Part shown: positions 62,641-64,000 of the stretch, piece after piece
How positions within the stretch are numbered: position 1 is the stretch's first letter
How the letters are laid out: each line of letters starts with the position of its first letter
Assembly (NCBI GenBank): GCA_009617715.1
Contig: VTFK01000152.1
Coordinates: forward strand, 2,480,001-2,544,000
DNA length: 64,000 nt
Reading direction: 5' to 3'
Source of the DNA: Plectrocnemia conspersa
Taxonomy: Eukaryota > Arthropoda > Insecta > Trichoptera > Polycentropodidae
Notes under the pieces: model-generated
Database searches by the model: none
What the model saw: only the letters and a program-made list of their open reading frames with translations
Told to the model about the DNA's origin: nothing
Made by a program: the position numbers and the translations under genes

Positions 62641-64000
62641 TATACGTTTCTTAATGCTTCATAAAAAAATACTTTTCTACAAAAGGCATCAGTGATCAGC
62701 CCTACCAAAAGTTAATCTTGGTTCGTCAACTAGAGCGAAGAGAACAATGTGCTTATTTCATTTAAGTCAAGTATTTTTTTCAGGCCAACACCACAGTGGA
62801 TTGTCATCCGCAATTAAAGACGCTGAGCTTTCGATTTTGTTCGACCAGGCCTCATTCATGGCATCTTGCTTTTATACAAAAAAGACCATTATTAGAGTGT
62901 ACAAAGAGTACAACGTGTACCACTTCGTCTTCCTGTCGACAACGACACCGGAACACAACCCACAAAAGTTCTCCAAAAAAGTTCAATTATATCAATGACT
63001 TAAATTTTACACACGCAGGCAATCAAAGATCGCAAAACTAATAATCCATCGTTTGTAAGACGACAGTATTCAAAGAAGGATCTGAGATAAGCGGGGAACC
63101 AATGTGACATAAGTGCATAAAATGCAGCGTCGGCGCATATAGTGTGGGCGTTCGATATAAATAAAATGGTGGAAAATAATGACAGCGAACGTGAATTTTA
63201 GTTTCTAAGCAATTATGAATAGATCTTGGTGACCAGAAAAATTATATCTGACAAAATAAATTTGATAAAATTACAAAATATTTTTTATTTGCTTGAGAAA
63301 ATTTGCATGAACATTTTGAGCAATATTTTATTTATGGGTATTTTTATTTTATGATTCTTCCCCATGTTTCACTGTTTTAACAAATATTAAAATGGTACAG
63401 AAATTCAGATAACGTGTCATTAATCAAATATAAAATATACTTTAACAAGTTTATACAAATTTAATTTAGCTATTTTTTTTAGTTTTCCAGTAAAAGAACT
63501 CTCAAAGCCAGTGGCTCTCACAGCTCTGCGTTGATTCAATAATTCTTTTGAACCTAACATTTACACAAAGACCGTGTGCGCTTTCAGCTTATCGAATCTG
63601 CGCTTCACATCCTCGTCTGGCGCTTTTCATCGACAGGATTTTTACAGAAAATCCGCCAGGATGCACCTTCACGAGAACCGATGACTGTACACATACACAC
63701 ATCATTTTAAAGAAAACGACGCCCAAATAGCCAGAGCGTCGCTCCATCGAGCCTTTCATCCACTTATCTCATTACACGTCTGTGCACTTTGTACCAACAA
63801 GTGCCATATTCAGCATTCCCGCATAATAGATTATAAGTACCCACACAGTAAGTAATTTTCATAAAAAAAATAGTTTATAAAATTGACGCTTAACTATTAT
63901 ATAGAGGATTTAGCTACTCTTTGACTGACCTAATATCGGTCATGATGTCATAAAAGGAAAATACGTGTATAATCCCCATCCATAAATGGTATATTAAGGC
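62641..64000. other. Intron with a possible exon-like block and an island at 63480-63790
   Basis: At 62784 a plus-strand TTTTTTTCAG precedes an open stretch to about 62998 (contains KKTIIRVYKEYNVYHFVFLS). No donor or homology is evident, and the strand disagrees with the host gene, so it is not called. The island has no repeat or domain. Confidence 0.3.

Overview
This window looks like non-coding, AT-rich DNA from an animal nuclear genome, most likely an insect. Evidence for this is the scarcity of long open frames, the abundance of A/T runs and AT microsatellites, the eukaryotic splice signals, and the mobile elements: pogo/Tigger, hAT, a Jockey-like LINE, tRNA-derived SINEs and TTAA-flanked elements. 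The species cannot be named from sequence alone, and base composition was judged by eye, not computed. No complete protein-coding gene, rRNA, canonical tRNA, CRISPR array or bacterial operon was found.

The only well-supported coding sequence is one 63-nt coiled-coil exon on the minus strand at 391-453, with good splice sites on both sides. Everything to its right (454-64000) reads best as one giant minus-strand intron, at least 63.5 kb long. Two sites in it, at 27214/27215 and 59680/59681, have a branch-like TATTAAC, a pyrimidine tract and CAG joined directly to a GTAA donor. This is the signature of a recursive-splicing (ratchet) site. They would divide the intron into steps of about 27 and 32 kb, and each is followed 53-56 nt later by a second donor. 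The two sites also resemble each other in sequence. This is the most interesting biological signal in the window.

Layout of the rest. 5142-6111, 32899-33876 and 38537-39516 are three copies of one roughly 980-bp TIR element that appears to use TA target sites. 7575-8443 and 43292-44159 are two copies of an 869-bp TIR element, each carrying the same nested 105-bp TTAA element. 8898-16312 is a near-identical tandem duplication of a 2.8-kb repeat unit; the second copy is split by a 1.8-kb DNA transposon with a decayed gene. 21400-21810 holds a dead reverse transcriptase. 23341-25197 is a full-length pogo-type element with a broken transposase. 28271-29757 holds two interleaved inverted-repeat elements. 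41005-41373 is a hAT MITE with a perfect 8-bp target duplication. 49140-50151 is an internally deleted Tigger element. Three tRNA-derived SINEs lie at 25735, 30540 and 35771. Diverged tandem arrays lie at 45540-46790 and 60912-62640. Between these are GC-richer islands without recognisable repeats, notably near 1320, 19140, 27815, 30940, 36960, 41520, 42430, 47000, 52270, 53560, 59940 and 63480. They are candidate conserved regulatory elements of the host gene.
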